Assembly (NCBI GenBank): GCA_031412915.1
Contig: JANODX010000286.1
Location: 1-64,000 of the forward strand
Origin: JAGNNV01 sp031412915
Lineage (GTDB): Bacteria > Acidobacteriota > Vicinamibacteria > Fen-336 > JAGNNV01
DNA: 64,000 nucleotides
Reading direction: 5' to 3'
Under the pieces are notes generated by a model, which searched no databases, was not told the origin of the DNA, and saw nothing but the letters and a program-made list of their open reading frames with translations. The translations under genes were made by a program, and so were the position numbers. How positions within the stretch are numbered: position 1 is the first letter of the stretch; each line of letters opens with the position of its first letter. Below are positions 1-7,825 of this stretch, piece by piece.

Positions 1-1
1 T

Positions 2-223
2 CAGATAGGGGCTGAGGGTAGCCGTCTTGGTTATCCCGAAATCTCCTGGTTGGCCCACCCGGAATGGGTGGTCTTCTTCAGCCGGAATCGGCGGCCGGCA
101 TCAACCGGAATGGGTGGCTGGCATCCGCCGGAATACGCACCCGATGATCCAGAGACCCAAAAGGCCCAGCAGATCGGACGGGCGCAGCAGATCGCACAGT
201 ACGCGGAACTCGTGAAACCGTAG
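2..223 (+). CDS. Possible 3' end of an unidentified gene cut by the window edge
   Basis: Reading frame 2 stays open from the first base to a TAG at 221-223 (73 codons) and so could be the C-terminus of a protein starting outside the window. The peptide ends in a Gln-rich stretch (KAQQIGRAQQIAQYAELVKP) and matches nothing I recognise. A frame-3 alternative (ATG at 27) gives a short Arg/Ser-rich peptide that looks non-coding. Short GGAATGGGTGG-type repeats in the stretch suggest it may instead be a non-coding remnant, for example of an insertion sequence. Confidence is low because 73 codons without a stop is not rare at this GC content. Confidence 0.25.
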   Translation, partial: QIGAEGSRLGYPEISWLAHPEWVVFFSRNRRPASTGMGGWHPPEYAPDDPETQKAQQIGRAQQIAQYAELVKP

Positions 224-301
224 GGCGCATCGGCGATGGACTTCCGAATCACCGACACACTCACCGGCAGCGGGGGTAGCCTACGAATCGAGGTATCCGA
301 C

Positions 302-490
302 ATGAAGTATCCGGTCCTGCTGGAGCGGTCCGAGGAGGGCCTCGCGGTCTCCGTGCCTGGTTTGCCTGGGTGTTGGTCGCAGGGGGCCACCGAAGCCGAG
401 GCGCTGGCGAACATCACGTCGGCGATTCGGGAGTATCTGGAGGTCGTGAAGGACTCAGCCAGGGCCGCGGCTGACCCGAGGTCGAGGTAG
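302..490 (+). CDS. HicB-like antitoxin (short form)
   Basis: The 62-residue protein starts MKYPVLLERSEEGLAVSVPG and continues into LPGCWSQGATEAEALANI. This is the partial RNase H-like fold of HicB antitoxins: a beta strand, then P-G-x-P-G-C and the G-x-T-x-x-E-A helix. HicB proteins neutralise the dsRBD-like mRNA interferase HicA and repress their own promoter. No hicA is visible next to it, so it is either an orphan or its partner lies outside the window. An in-frame ATG at 236 would add 22 residues. That extension copies the first codons of the RelE-like module found at 618 and 4248, so I take 302 (purine-rich CGAGG just upstream) as the native start. Confidence 0.7.
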   Translation: MKYPVLLERSEEGLAVSVPGLPGCWSQGATEAEALANITSAIREYLEVVKDSARAAADPRSR

Positions 491-510
491 GGGTTTAGTG
501 CGTATCTCAC

Positions 511-552
511 TTATACCCATGTATAGCGAGATCCCGCTATACATGGGTATAA
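511..552. promoter_or_regulatory. Perfect 18-bp inverted repeat upstream of the RelE-helicase gene
   Basis: TTATACCCATGTATAGCG (511-528) is repeated as its exact reverse complement at 535-552, with a 6-nt spacer. It is AT-rich against a very GC-rich background and ends 65 bp before the GTG start at 618. It could be an operator for an autoregulating RelE-type protein, an attenuator or terminator, or a recombination site. A weaker relative (CATGTATACCCGA) occurs just after the same gene, near 2790-2802. The sequence is observed directly; the function is inferred. Confidence 0.75.
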
Positions 553-617
553 CTCGCTACACTTCAGGGAAGGAGTCGGCCGGATCCGCCACACAACGCG
601 GGCGTTGCCACTGCTAA

Positions 618-2762
618 GTGAACTTCCGCATCGCCGACACGTTCACCGATAGCCTCGCGCGGCTCACCGGCGACGAGCAGAAGGCCGTGAAGACAACGGC
701 GTTCGATTTGCAGATCAACCCGGCGAGTCCGGGGCTCCAGTTTCACAAGCTCGACAAGGCGAGGGACAGGAACTTCTGGTCGGTGCGCGTGGGCAGCGAC
801 ATCCGGCTCATCGTTCACCGGACCGACGCCAGTCTGTTGCTCTGCTACGTCGATCACCACGACAAGGCCTACCAATGGGCCGAGCGGCGCAGGCTGGAGA
901 CGCACCCGAAGACCGGCGCCGCGCAGCTTGTGGAGGTTCGCGAGACGGTTCAGGAGGTCATCGTTCCCGTCTACGTGCAGGAGGAGCGGAAGGTTCCGCC
1001 CAAGGCGGCGCTTTTCGCTGAGATCGCGGCCGAGCGGATGTTGGCCTACGGCGTGCCGGTCTCGTGGCTCGATGACGTGCTTGCCGCCACCGAGGACAAC
1101 GTTCTCGATGTCGCGGCGCACCTTCCGGCTGAGGCGGCCGAGGCGGTGCTGTGTCTTGCGGTGGGTGGCACGCCAACCGAGCGCGTCGTTCCTCCCGTCG
1201 AGAGGCGGTCGCTTGATGTCGTCATCGAGGCCGAGGCGTTCGAGCACCCGGATGCTCAGCGGCGGTTTCGCACGGTCACGGACATCGAGGAGCTGGAGCG
1301 GGCGCTGGAGTATCCGTGGGAGAAGTGGACGGTGTTTCTCCACCCGGATCAGCGCGGGCTGGTGGGGCGCGACTTCGCGGGTCCCGCGCGCGTCTCTGGT
1401 TCGGCCGGCACGGGGAAGACCGTCGTGGCGTTGCATCGCGCTGTCTTTCTGGCCCGGGCCAACCCCGACGCGCGGGTTCTGCTCACCACGTTCTCCGACA
1501 CTCTGGCGAACGCTCTGCGGACGCAGCTTCGGCGGCTGATCCACAAGCGCGAGGCCGACCCTTGGGGAGGCCGACGCCTGCCCTCGGGGTACGAGCCGCG
1601 TCTGGCCGAGCGTCTTGAAGTGCATTCCATCAATGCCATCGGCCTGCGTCTCTTCAAGTCCCATTTCGGTGCGCCACAGATCGCGTCGCACGACGCCCTG
1701 GTCGCGGCGTTGAAGGCGGCGGCCGGGGAAGTCGAAGGGCACAAGTCCAGTCCGTACTTCCTGCTGACCGAGTGGGAGCAGGTCGTCGATGCGTGGCAGT
1801 TGGACACGTGGGAGTCGTATCGCGACGTCCGGCGTCTGGGTCGAAAGACCCGGCTTCCCGAGGCGCAGCGGGCCATCCTCTGGTCGATCTTCGAACGCGT
1901 TCGTTCTCGCCTGGCCGTGCAGAAGCTCATGACCGTGCCCGGCGTGTTCGGCAAGCTGGCGGCGGCGGTGGCCGGCAGCAAGAACCCCCCGTTTCATTTC
2001 GCGGTCGTGGACGAGTCCCAGGACATCGGCGTCGCGCATCTGCGCTTCCTGGCCGCTTTGGGCGGCGATCGCGCCAACAGCCTGTTCTTCGCGGGCGACC
2101 TCGGCCAGCGGATCTTCCAGCAGCCCTTCTCGTGGAGAGCGCTGGGCGTCGATATCCGCGGGCGCTCTCGCACCCTTCACGTCAACTACCGGACGTCGCA
2201 TCAGATCCGCATGCAGGCGGATCGGCTTCTTGGCCCGGAGGTGTCGGACGTCGACGGGAACACCGAGGAGCGAAGCCATACGATCTCGGTCTTCAACGGC
2301 CCGGCGCCCACGATTCAGGTGGCTGAGGATGAGGCCGCGGAAATCGCCGGGGTGTCCTCGTGGATTTCCGACCTGAGCGGCAAGGGCCTCGCTCCCAGCG
2401 AGTTCGGCGTCTTCGTGCGCTCAGACGCGCAGCTCGATCGCGCCCGCGCCGCGGTGCAGGCGACGGGCCTGCCGTTCAAGGTTCTTGATGACAAGGTCGA
2501 GACCAGCAGCGGCTTCGCCTCCATCGCGCCGATGCACATTGCCAAAGGCCTGGAGTTTCGCGCCGTAGTGGTGATGGCCTGCGACGACGAGGTCATTCCG
2601 CTTCAGAAGCGGATCGAGACCGTGGCGGACGACGCGGATCTCGAAGACGTCTACAACACGGAGCGCCATCTGCTCTACGTCGCCTGCACCCGGGCGCGAG
2701 ATCATCTACTCGTGACGGCGGTCGCGCCGGCGTCAGAGTTCCTCGATGACCTCGGGCGGTAA
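618..2762 (+). CDS. RelE/ParE-like toxin domain fused to a UvrD/Rep-family SF1 helicase
   Basis: 714 residues from a GTG start. Residues 1-95 look like a RelE/ParE mRNA interferase domain: MNFRIADTFTDSLARL, then FWSVRVGSDIRLIVHR and a terminal HDKAYQWAERR comparable to the RelE basic tail. The rest is an SF1A helicase with Walker A SGSAGTGKT (about 259-267), Walker B/motif II DESQD (about 465), VNYRT (motif IV region), KGLEF (about 641) and motif VI YVACTRARDHLL (about 687). Proteins of this architecture occur sporadically in bacteria, often annotated only as helicase. Whether the RelE part cleaves RNA here is unknown. It sits alone between a perfect palindrome and a post-stop hairpin, inside a cluster of toxin-antitoxin genes. 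The start is supported because the same N-terminal sequence restarts at 4248 with ATG. Confidence 0.88.
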   Translation: MNFRIADTFTDSLARLTGDEQKAVKTTAFDLQINPASPGLQFHKLDKARDRNFWSVRVGSDIRLIVHRTDASLLLCYVDHHDKAYQWAERRRLETHPKTGAAQLVEVRETVQEVIVPVYVQEERKVPPKAALFAEIAAERMLAYGVPVSWLDDVLAATEDNVLDVAAHLPAEAAEAVLCLAVGGTPTERVVPPVERRSLDVVIEAEAFEHPDAQRRFRTVTDIEELERALEYPWEKWTVFLHPDQRGLVGRDFAGPARVSGSAGTGKTVVALHRAVFLARANPDARVLLTTFSDTLANALRTQLRRLIHKREADPWGGRRLPSGYEPRLAERLEVHSINAIGLRLFKSHFGAPQIASHDALVAALKAAAGEVEGHKSSPYFLLTEWEQVVDAWQLDTWESYRDVRRLGRKTRLPEAQRAILWSIFERVRSRLAVQKLMTVPGVFGKLAAAVAGSKNPPFHFAVVDESQDIGVAHLRFLAALGGDRANSLFFAGDLGQRIFQQPFSWRALGVDIRGRSRTLHVNYRTSHQIRMQADRLLGPEVSDVDGNTEERSHTISVFNGPAPTIQVAEDEAAEIAGVSSWISDLSGKGLAPSEFGVFVRSDAQLDRARAAVQATGLPFKVLDDKVETSSGFASIAPMHIAKGLEFRAVVVMACDDEVIPLQKRIETVADDADLEDVYNTERHLLYVACTRARDHLLVTAVAPASEFLDDLGR

Positions 2763-2763
2763 C

Positions 2764-2790
2764 GGGCAGAGATCTCAGCCATCTCTGCCC
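2764..2790 (+). terminator. Hairpin directly after the RelE-helicase stop codon
   Basis: GGGCAGAGA (2764-2772) pairs perfectly with TCTCTGCCC (2782-2790) across a 9-nt loop, beginning one base after the TAA. There is no following T-run, so it may be a weak or Rho-assisted terminator or an mRNA-stabilising stem. An imperfect AT-rich palindrome follows at about 2793-2814 (TATACCCG / CCGGATATA), resembling the repeat upstream of the gene. Confidence 0.55.
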
Positions 2791-2887
2791 ATGTATACCC
2801 GAATCCGGATATACCTGTGCATAAGTAGCCATAATTCGACCTTTAATGAACCCAAGCTAAGTTTAAGTCTAAAAACGAGATGCTATG

Positions 2888-2907
2888 ACATCACAATTTC
2901 ATGATGT
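2888..2907. promoter_or_regulatory. Inverted repeat in the vapBC promoter region (candidate operator)
   Basis: ACATCA and TGATGT flank an 8-bp AT-rich centre at 2888-2907, 11 bp before the vapB start codon. The surrounding 2820-2905 stretch is unusually AT-rich and the likely promoter. RHH antitoxins bind such short palindromes to autoregulate; here that is inferred. Confidence 0.5.
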
Positions 2908-2918
2908 AAGATGCCCGC

Positions 2919-3182
2919 ATGCGAACTACACTCACGATCGAGCCGGAGATCGCCGAACGACTGCGTCAGGAAGTCGCGCTGGGCAAACGTCCGCTCAAGG
3001 CCATAGTCAACGAGGCCCTGAAGCGTGGTCTTGGTCTTGAAGCCTCTACGCTCCAGCAGCCGTATCGCGTCAGGCCCCACTCGTCCCGTTTTCTCCCCGG
3101 CGTTGATGCTGGGAAATTGAACCAGTTGGCGGATGAACTTGAAGTTGGCGAATTCCAGGTGCGCCACCCTGCAACGCGATGA
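2919..3182 (+). CDS. vapB: VapB-type ribbon-helix-helix antitoxin
   Basis: 87 residues. The N-terminus MRTTLTIEPEIAERLRQEVA followed by KRPLKAIVNEALKRGL is the beta-alpha-alpha ribbon-helix-helix DNA-binding fold used by VapB-like antitoxins. The C-terminal tail, ending in QLADELEVGEFQVRHPATR, would thread into the toxin. Its stop overlaps the toxin's ATG by four bases (ATGA), the usual translational coupling of such pairs. The palindrome at 2888-2907 lies just upstream. Confidence 0.85.
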   Translation: MRTTLTIEPEIAERLRQEVALGKRPLKAIVNEALKRGLGLEASTLQQPYRVRPHSSRFLPGVDAGKLNQLADELEVGEFQVRHPATR

Positions 3183-3610
3183 TCGTCCCTGACGTCAACT
3201 TGCTGATCTACGCCCACAATGACCAGGCCCCGGAGCATGAAAGGGCCAGAGCCTGGTGGGAAGCCGCGCTGAATGGCAGGGTTGCCGTGGGCCTGCCGTG
3301 GATCAGCATCAGCGGATTCATCCGTTTGATGACACATCCGCGGGTACTTGCCCAACCGCTCGACGTTCATCAGGCAATCTTCCATGTGCGGTCATGGCTT
3401 GCCCAACCGCCCGTGCGCATCCTCCATCCGGGCTCCAAGTTTGAGGGCCTGTTTCTCGACTATCTTGCCCACCTCGGATCGGGTGGCAACCTGACCACGG
3501 ACGCCCAACTGGCCGCCCTTGCCGTCGAACATCAGGCTGAACTCCAGAGTTGTGATTTCGATTTCTCCCGCTTCCCCGGCCTCCGCTGGATCAATCCGCT
3601 CACCACCTGA
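3179..3610 (+). CDS. vapC: VapC-type PIN-domain ribonuclease toxin
   Basis: 143 residues, full length for a PIN-domain toxin. The acidic metal-binding residues are in place: D5 in MIVPDVNLLIYA, an acidic residue in the central helix region, D in LTTDAQLAALA, and D in SCDFDFSRFPGLRW. PIN toxins use Mg2+ or Mn2+ to cut structured RNA such as tRNA or rRNA loops. The subgroup with HPRVLAQPLD is the TA-associated VapC type. It is translationally coupled to vapB. No sign of decay. Confidence 0.9.
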   Translation: MIVPDVNLLIYAHNDQAPEHERARAWWEAALNGRVAVGLPWISISGFIRLMTHPRVLAQPLDVHQAIFHVRSWLAQPPVRILHPGSKFEGLFLDYLAHLGSGGNLTTDAQLAALAVEHQAELQSCDFDFSRFPGLRWINPLTT

Positions 3611-3760
3611 CCTTCGTCGACTCCACCCCGACTCCGCTGCCCAATGGGGCGGCGAATAGAAGGCTCCCTCGGGAGTCTTCGTATTTTCGCTGACTGAATT
3701 GTGGATGGCTCCTGGGCTCCCGTCGTCCTTCCGCGGGCGGTTCGTCGTAGCATTGTGTCG

Positions 3761-4081
3761 ATGAGCGCTATCTCTCCGAGCCCGGTTTCCCGGCCCCTGG
3801 CCCGTGCTCTCGAACTCCACGAAGATGCTATCAAGCAGATCGCGACCCGCAACGGCGCGACGAATCTTCGCCTCGTGGGCTCAGTGGCGCGAGGCGAGGA
3901 AAACGAAGGGTCCGACATTGATCTGCTGGTGGACTTCGACCCAGGCCGCTCTCTCTTCGATCATGCCCATCTCGTCGAGGAACTCAAGGCCCTGCTGGGG
4001 GTTTCAGTCGACGTCGTCTCGTCTCGAGGCCTCAGGCCCAAGGTCAGACACCGACTCCTTGTCGAGGCGAGGCCGCTCTGA
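3761..4081 (+). CDS. mntA: MntA-type minimal nucleotidyltransferase antitoxin
   Basis: 106 residues. The signature GSX10DXD is exact: GSVARGEENEGSDIDLL, with G40-S41 and D52/D54. MntA proteins AMPylate and inactivate the partner RNase HepT. I chose the ATG at 3761 over an in-frame ATG at 3701 because the longer form adds a low-complexity leader and crosses a likely non-coding gap. The gene abuts hepT at 4078, but hepT is truncated, so this looks like an orphaned antitoxin. Confidence 0.85.
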   Translation: MSAISPSPVSRPLARALELHEDAIKQIATRNGATNLRLVGSVARGEENEGSDIDLLVDFDPGRSLFDHAHLVEELKALLGVSVDVVSSRGLRPKVRHRLLVEARPL

Positions 4082-4248
4082 GGAGAGAGCGCGATCGGTT
4101 GGAGGATGCGGTCGAAGCCATCGAGCGCATCGAGAAATACGTGGCGCGGGGTCGAGCGGCGTTTGATGCGGACGAGTTGATTCAGGCATGGATCGTCCAC
4201 CATCTCGAGATCCTTGGCGAGGCCTGCCTAGTCGTCGAGGGACGGTGA
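4078..4248 (+). pseudogene. Truncated hepT (DUF86) toxin remnant
   Basis: In frame 1, directly after mntA, the translation reads RDRLEDAVEAIERIEKY, then LIQAWIVHHLEILGEA. This is the N-terminal half of a HepT/DUF86 RNase. It stops at TGA 4246-4248 after about 57 codons, before the C-terminal R-X4-6-H-x-Y catalytic segment, and it lacks a good start codon (CTG at 4078 is the best). Homology breaks near 4225, immediately before a truncated RelE-module copy begins at 4248, which suggests a recombination junction. It cannot encode an active HepT if the family active site is needed. Confidence 0.75.
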
Positions 4249-4439
4249 TGAACTTCCGAATCGCCGGCACCTTCACCGACAGCCTTGCGCGGCTGACCGG
4301 CGACGAGCAGAAGGCCGTGAAGACGACGGCGTTCGATTTGCAGATGAATCCGGCGAGTCCGGGGCTGAGCTTTCACACGCTCGACCGAGGAGCGCGGCCG
4401 GGCTCTCTCACCGGACGATGTGACGTTGTGACGCTATGA
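4248..4439 (+). pseudogene. Truncated copy of the RelE-like module of the 618-2762 gene
   Basis: The first 45 or so codons (MNFRIAGTFTDSLARL onward) match the N-terminus of the RelE-helicase fusion at nearly 90% of nucleotides over about 135 bp. After about 4383 the match is lost, the frame drifts, and a stop occurs at 4437-4439. The basic, catalytic C-terminal half of RelE is missing. The ATG here supports the GTG start of the full-length gene. Confidence 0.8.
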
Positions 4440-4449
4440 TGCTTCCGCC

Positions 4450-4677
4450 ATGGAAACCACCCGCACCACCGTCTACCTTGAACGCGACCTTCACCGTGCC
4501 CTGCGCCTTCGTTCCGCCTCGTCGGAACACAGCCTATCCCGCATTGTGAATGAGGCGGTGCGTCGGGCATTGGCCGAGGATGCCGTCGATCTTGATGCCC
4601 TGGGCAAGAGGCGAAACGAGAGGAGCCTCGACTTCGGGACCTTCGTGCAGGGACTGAAGCGCGTTGGCCGCCTATAG
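4450..4677 (+). CDS. Ribbon-helix-helix antitoxin of a RelE-type pair
   Basis: 75 residues. METTRTTVYLERDLHRALR followed by SLSRIVNEAVRRAL is an RHH DNA-binding N-terminus. The rest is an acidic linker and the tail SLDFGTFVQGLKRVGRL, which would contact the toxin. It overlaps the next gene by 14 bases. The pair probably autoregulates from the short AT-richer stretch at 4420-4449, but I see no clear palindrome. Confidence 0.82.
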   Translation: METTRTTVYLERDLHRALRLRSASSEHSLSRIVNEAVRRALAEDAVDLDALGKRRNERSLDFGTFVQGLKRVGRL

Positions 4678-4927
4678 CCTTCGCATCAAGACCTCTGCAG
4701 GGCGAGAACTGGAGGCCGTCGGGTCGAGACGCGACCAGCGTCGCATCGTGAGCCGCATCAGCGCGCTCGCGATCGAGCCCCGCCCCCCCGGCAGCGAAAA
4801 ACTCGCAGGGGCGGCGAATGCGTGGCGGGTGCGGCAGGGCGACTACCGGATCCTGTTCACGGTCGATGACGAGGCGCGCCTGGTCGACGTCTTCAAGATC
4901 GGCCATCGCCGAGAGGTCTATAGATAG
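4664..4927 (+). CDS. RelE/ParE-family toxin
   Basis: 87 residues from a TTG start that overlaps the antitoxin gene. The family core is clear: AWRVRQGDYRILFTVDD, then the terminal strand VDVFKIGHRREVYR, the R/H/R/Y set used for ribosome-dependent mRNA cleavage in RelE. It is a stand-alone toxin of normal length, unrelated at nucleotide level to the RelE module at 618. It ends the accessory island; the next gene converges on it. Confidence 0.88.
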   Translation: MAAYSLRIKTSAGRELEAVGSRRDQRRIVSRISALAIEPRPPGSEKLAGAANAWRVRQGDYRILFTVDDEARLVDVFKIGHRREVYR

Positions 4928-4931
4928 GGCG

Positions 4932-5579
4932 TCAGCGCTGTTCCGCCACGATCTGAAACTCGATCTGGATCTCGTTCGCGACCTTGACCAGGCCTCCGCC
5001 CACGCTGACCGGCTTCATTCCGAACTGGTCGTGGCGCAACTTCGTTCGAGCAGTGGCGGTGAGCGAGCGGCCATTGAGCGTGACCTGGACGGGAAGGGTG
5101 ATTTCCCTGGTCACCCCGTGCAGGCTCAACTCTCCCACGAGAACCAGGTCGTAACCGCCACTCGCGAGGGCTCGGCCGGTGACCTTCGTGGAGCGGAAGC
5201 GGATCTCGGGGAAGCGGACCACGTCGAGCACTCCCGGCCCGCGCATCACCTCTTCCACCTTGGGCGCGTCACCCGTGGGTTCTCCCTCAGGCATCACATG
5301 CAGCCGGGCGCTCGCGAACGTAAGGTCGACGCTCGACCCCGACAGGTTCTCAGGGTCGGCGGTTACGGTCCCCGAAACGGGAGCCTGCACCTTGTGCCTA
5401 TGCCCCGCGAAAGAGAAGGCTCCGGTTTTCCCCACGTGGATCCGCACCAGACTCTTCGATTCGGCCACGTCATATGTTGCCTCCGCGGCGTGGACGAGGG
5501 CGGCGGACCAGAGCGTGAGAAGGACGCTGGTTGCGGTCAGGGGGGTTCGCATCAGCAATCCCCTCGGCAGTCTCTTCAT
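4932..5579 (-). CDS. YceI-like periplasmic lipid-binding protein
   Basis: 215 residues with a signal peptide (cleavage near VHAAEA). The mature part follows the YceI pattern: ATYDVAESKSLVRIHV, then TGAFSFAGHRHKV, FPEIRFRSTKV, LVGELSLHGVTREITLP and a final LVKVANEIQIEFQIV strand. YceI proteins are lipocalin-like barrels that bind isoprenoids or amphiphiles in the periplasm. A good ribosome site (AGGGAGG) precedes the first ATG. Probably transcribed separately or with the downstream-facing propeller gene. Confidence 0.87.
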   Translation of the reverse strand: MKRLPRGLLMRTPLTATSVLLTLWSAALVHAAEATYDVAESKSLVRIHVGKTGAFSFAGHRHKVQAPVSGTVTADPENLSGSSVDLTFASARLHVMPEGEPTGDAPKVEEVMRGPGVLDVVRFPEIRFRSTKVTGRALASGGYDLVLVGELSLHGVTREITLPVQVTLNGRSLTATARTKLRHDQFGMKPVSVGGGLVKVANEIQIEFQIVAEQR

Positions 5580-5624
5580 GATCGCCTCCCTTCAGAAGGC
5601 CCGGCGCCACCGGCCGTGGCGGCC

Positions 5625-7802
5625 CTATTTACCGGGGATCGAAACTCGCGCGAGGGCCACGTTGCCGAACGCGTCGGTGGCCCTGACGACAATCGCGGCG
5701 GGCAAGGGGGCGTCGAGTCGGAATTCGAAGCTCTCCTCCCGCGAATCGGCCAACCCGTCGGCCGGCGTCATATCCGCCCACGTTCCCGCTTCCCTGGCCC
5801 ACTCCGCTTTGCGAATCGCGTTCACCGTGTCGGTCACCACCACCTTCACGAGGCCGGCGTTCATGGTGGCGTTGATGACGGGTGGTTCGTTGTCGACCTC
5901 GAAGGCCTCGGTGTCCTTCTCGTACGCCAGGCCGCGGCCCTCGGGGTTCGAGGTCTGATCCCTGGCCACCACTCTGAGCACATAGCGCCCCGACGGCACG
6001 GTCGCGGTGTCCCAGGTGAAGACGGGGTCTTCAAGACCTTCGCGGAGTCTCGTGAACGACGTCGCGGCCTCCGGGCGGTAGAGCACGTCGTACTTCAGGG
6101 CGTCCCCGTTCGCGTCCTCGGCTCTCCAGGTCAGGGTTCGCAGGGATTTGAAGAAGACCTTGCGTCCGAGATTTGGCGCGTCGGTGGAGCGGCCGCCTGG
6201 AGCCGAAGGCGGTTTGATCTCCGGCGCGCCGGTATCGAGGCCGGCGATGTCGGCCTCGGTCGAGCCGCCGCTGGAGGCACTGCGCTGAAACGCTTCGCCG
6301 GCCGGATACAGCGTCATTTCGCGAACCATTGGGCGCAGGTTGCGCTGAACGTAGGCGAGCTGCAGCCACGAGAGAGAGGGGCTCTCGCTCGCGCCGGTCA
6401 GGGTGGCGCGAATCTGCGCGAAGCGAGCCTGGGGAGATTTCGCGGGAGGCTTGCCCGGCACAACCTGTTCCCATCCGCTCCACGTGGTGTCGGGCATCGA
6501 GGCATTGCCGGTGCGGATCTCATAGGCGACGGCGGAGGAGGGCGTGCTCACCTCGAGAGCGCCCACCTGGGCCACGCTGTCGAAGTCTTTGGCCGCGGAG
6601 GTGAAGACACCCTTCATTTCGCGCCTGGTCGAGAGGTACTGGAGTTTTCCGGGATTGGAGGACGCGATGGCCATGTCCCCGGAGGGCATGGGTGCGGCGG
6701 CCGTGAGCTGTTCCTGCGCCATGGTCCTCACCAGGGTGTACGTCCGATCGTCGCGGACTTCGTAGATCCGGCCCTTCGATCCCGTACCGAAGAGAACCGC
6801 GTCCTGACGCTTGAAGAGGAAGAATGGCGATTCGTCGCCACTCCAGAGTTGATCCGCATCCCCAAGTGCCGTGACCAGGAAAACGGCGCCCCGTGGCGTT
6901 CCCGAACCTCCCCGCGGCGCATCCGGCGCGCGCGGGGGCCCGGCCGGAAAGGCGAAGACTTCGACGGTGGCGGCCGAGGCCGCGCCTTCGGGGGCGGGGC
7001 TGGCTCCGGGAGAGGGGGACGGCGAGGGCCGCGGAAGGGCGACCTCCGACCGGCCATCGACGAGGGCCACGTAAACCGATCCGTTCGGCAGGGGAAGAAG
7101 CGCCTTCACTTCGCGGTAGCTGGAGTCATACAGAACGCGCACGTTGTCTTTCGCGTCGATCGCGTAGACGAGGCCGGATGGAGAGCTTCCCGCGAACACC
7201 CCGCCCGTTGGGGCAATGGCGAGAGACGTCACATGCGCGTCCTGGCTGGACAGGATCGAGGTGCCCTGGCCCTTGGAATCGACCCGGTAGACCTTGCCCT
7301 CGCCACCCGTCGCCACATGGAGCCGGCCCTGAGAGTCGAAAGCGAGGGCCCAGATGTACCGCTCTGCGGGATCGAAGAACACCGTGCTCTTGCCTGCTTT
7401 GTCGATGGCGTAGACCTTGCCCTCGGGGTTGGTGGCCGCGAAGAGCCGGCCATCCGGGCTCATGAGCAGGGCCTGAACCTCGGGTTCGAGCGCGTCGTAG
7501 AAGGTCTGGGTCGTTCGGTTTTCGATCTTCAGGATCTTGCCGTCGTTTCCGGTCCCCGCATACAGCACGCCCTGGGCGTCGACGGTGACCGCCCAGACTG
7601 CCGGCGCGCTCAGGTCGGGCCCCGTGGTCGCGGCGGGTGCCAGCGACAGCCGGCCCGAGGAATCGACGGACAGGCCTTCGATCTCGCCTTCCAGAAACTC
7701 CCGCATGGCGGAGATTCGGAGGAACTGGGGCTGGACGGCGAAGCCCGAGGCCGCGAGCAGGGCGATAAGGGGAAACAGAGAAGCACGAAATCTGGAGAGC
7801 AT
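5625..7802 (-). CDS. Secreted beta-propeller (WD40/YVTN-like) protein
   Basis: 725 residues. The ATG at 7802 gives a proper signal peptide (MLSRFRASLFPLIALLAASG). Residues 60-330 carry repeated VDAQGVLYAGTGNDGKILKI-type blades (LFAATNPEGKVYAIDKAG, LHVATGGEGKVYRVDSKG), followed by a Pro/Ser/Ala linker with PSPSPSPGASPAP. A second half of beta-sandwich type follows, with a FN3-like stretch around RTLTWRAEDANGDALKYDVLYR. No catalytic motif seen. It lies just downstream of the S55 peptidase gene on the same strand (23-bp gap), so the two are likely cotranscribed and act in the envelope. Confidence 0.8.
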   Translation of the reverse strand: MLSRFRASLFPLIALLAASGFAVQPQFLRISAMREFLEGEIEGLSVDSSGRLSLAPAATTGPDLSAPAVWAVTVDAQGVLYAGTGNDGKILKIENRTTQTFYDALEPEVQALLMSPDGRLFAATNPEGKVYAIDKAGKSTVFFDPAERYIWALAFDSQGRLHVATGGEGKVYRVDSKGQGTSILSSQDAHVTSLAIAPTGGVFAGSSPSGLVYAIDAKDNVRVLYDSSYREVKALLPLPNGSVYVALVDGRSEVALPRPSPSPSPGASPAPEGAASAATVEVFAFPAGPPRAPDAPRGGSGTPRGAVFLVTALGDADQLWSGDESPFFLFKRQDAVLFGTGSKGRIYEVRDDRTYTLVRTMAQEQLTAAAPMPSGDMAIASSNPGKLQYLSTRREMKGVFTSAAKDFDSVAQVGALEVSTPSSAVAYEIRTGNASMPDTTWSGWEQVVPGKPPAKSPQARFAQIRATLTGASESPSLSWLQLAYVQRNLRPMVREMTLYPAGEAFQRSASSGGSTEADIAGLDTGAPEIKPPSAPGGRSTDAPNLGRKVFFKSLRTLTWRAEDANGDALKYDVLYRPEAATSFTRLREGLEDPVFTWDTATVPSGRYVLRVVARDQTSNPEGRGLAYEKDTEAFEVDNEPPVINATMNAGLVKVVVTDTVNAIRKAEWAREAGTWADMTPADGLADSREESFEFRLDAPLPAAIVVRATDAFGNVALARVSIPGK

Positions 7803-7825
7803 GAAATCCTTGTCTGCCGCGCTTT

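Noticed and set aside
511..552. Intrinsic terminator for the hicB-like gene
   Set aside because: The stem is AT-rich and has no T-run on either strand, so an operator or recombination role seems more likely, though termination cannot be excluded.
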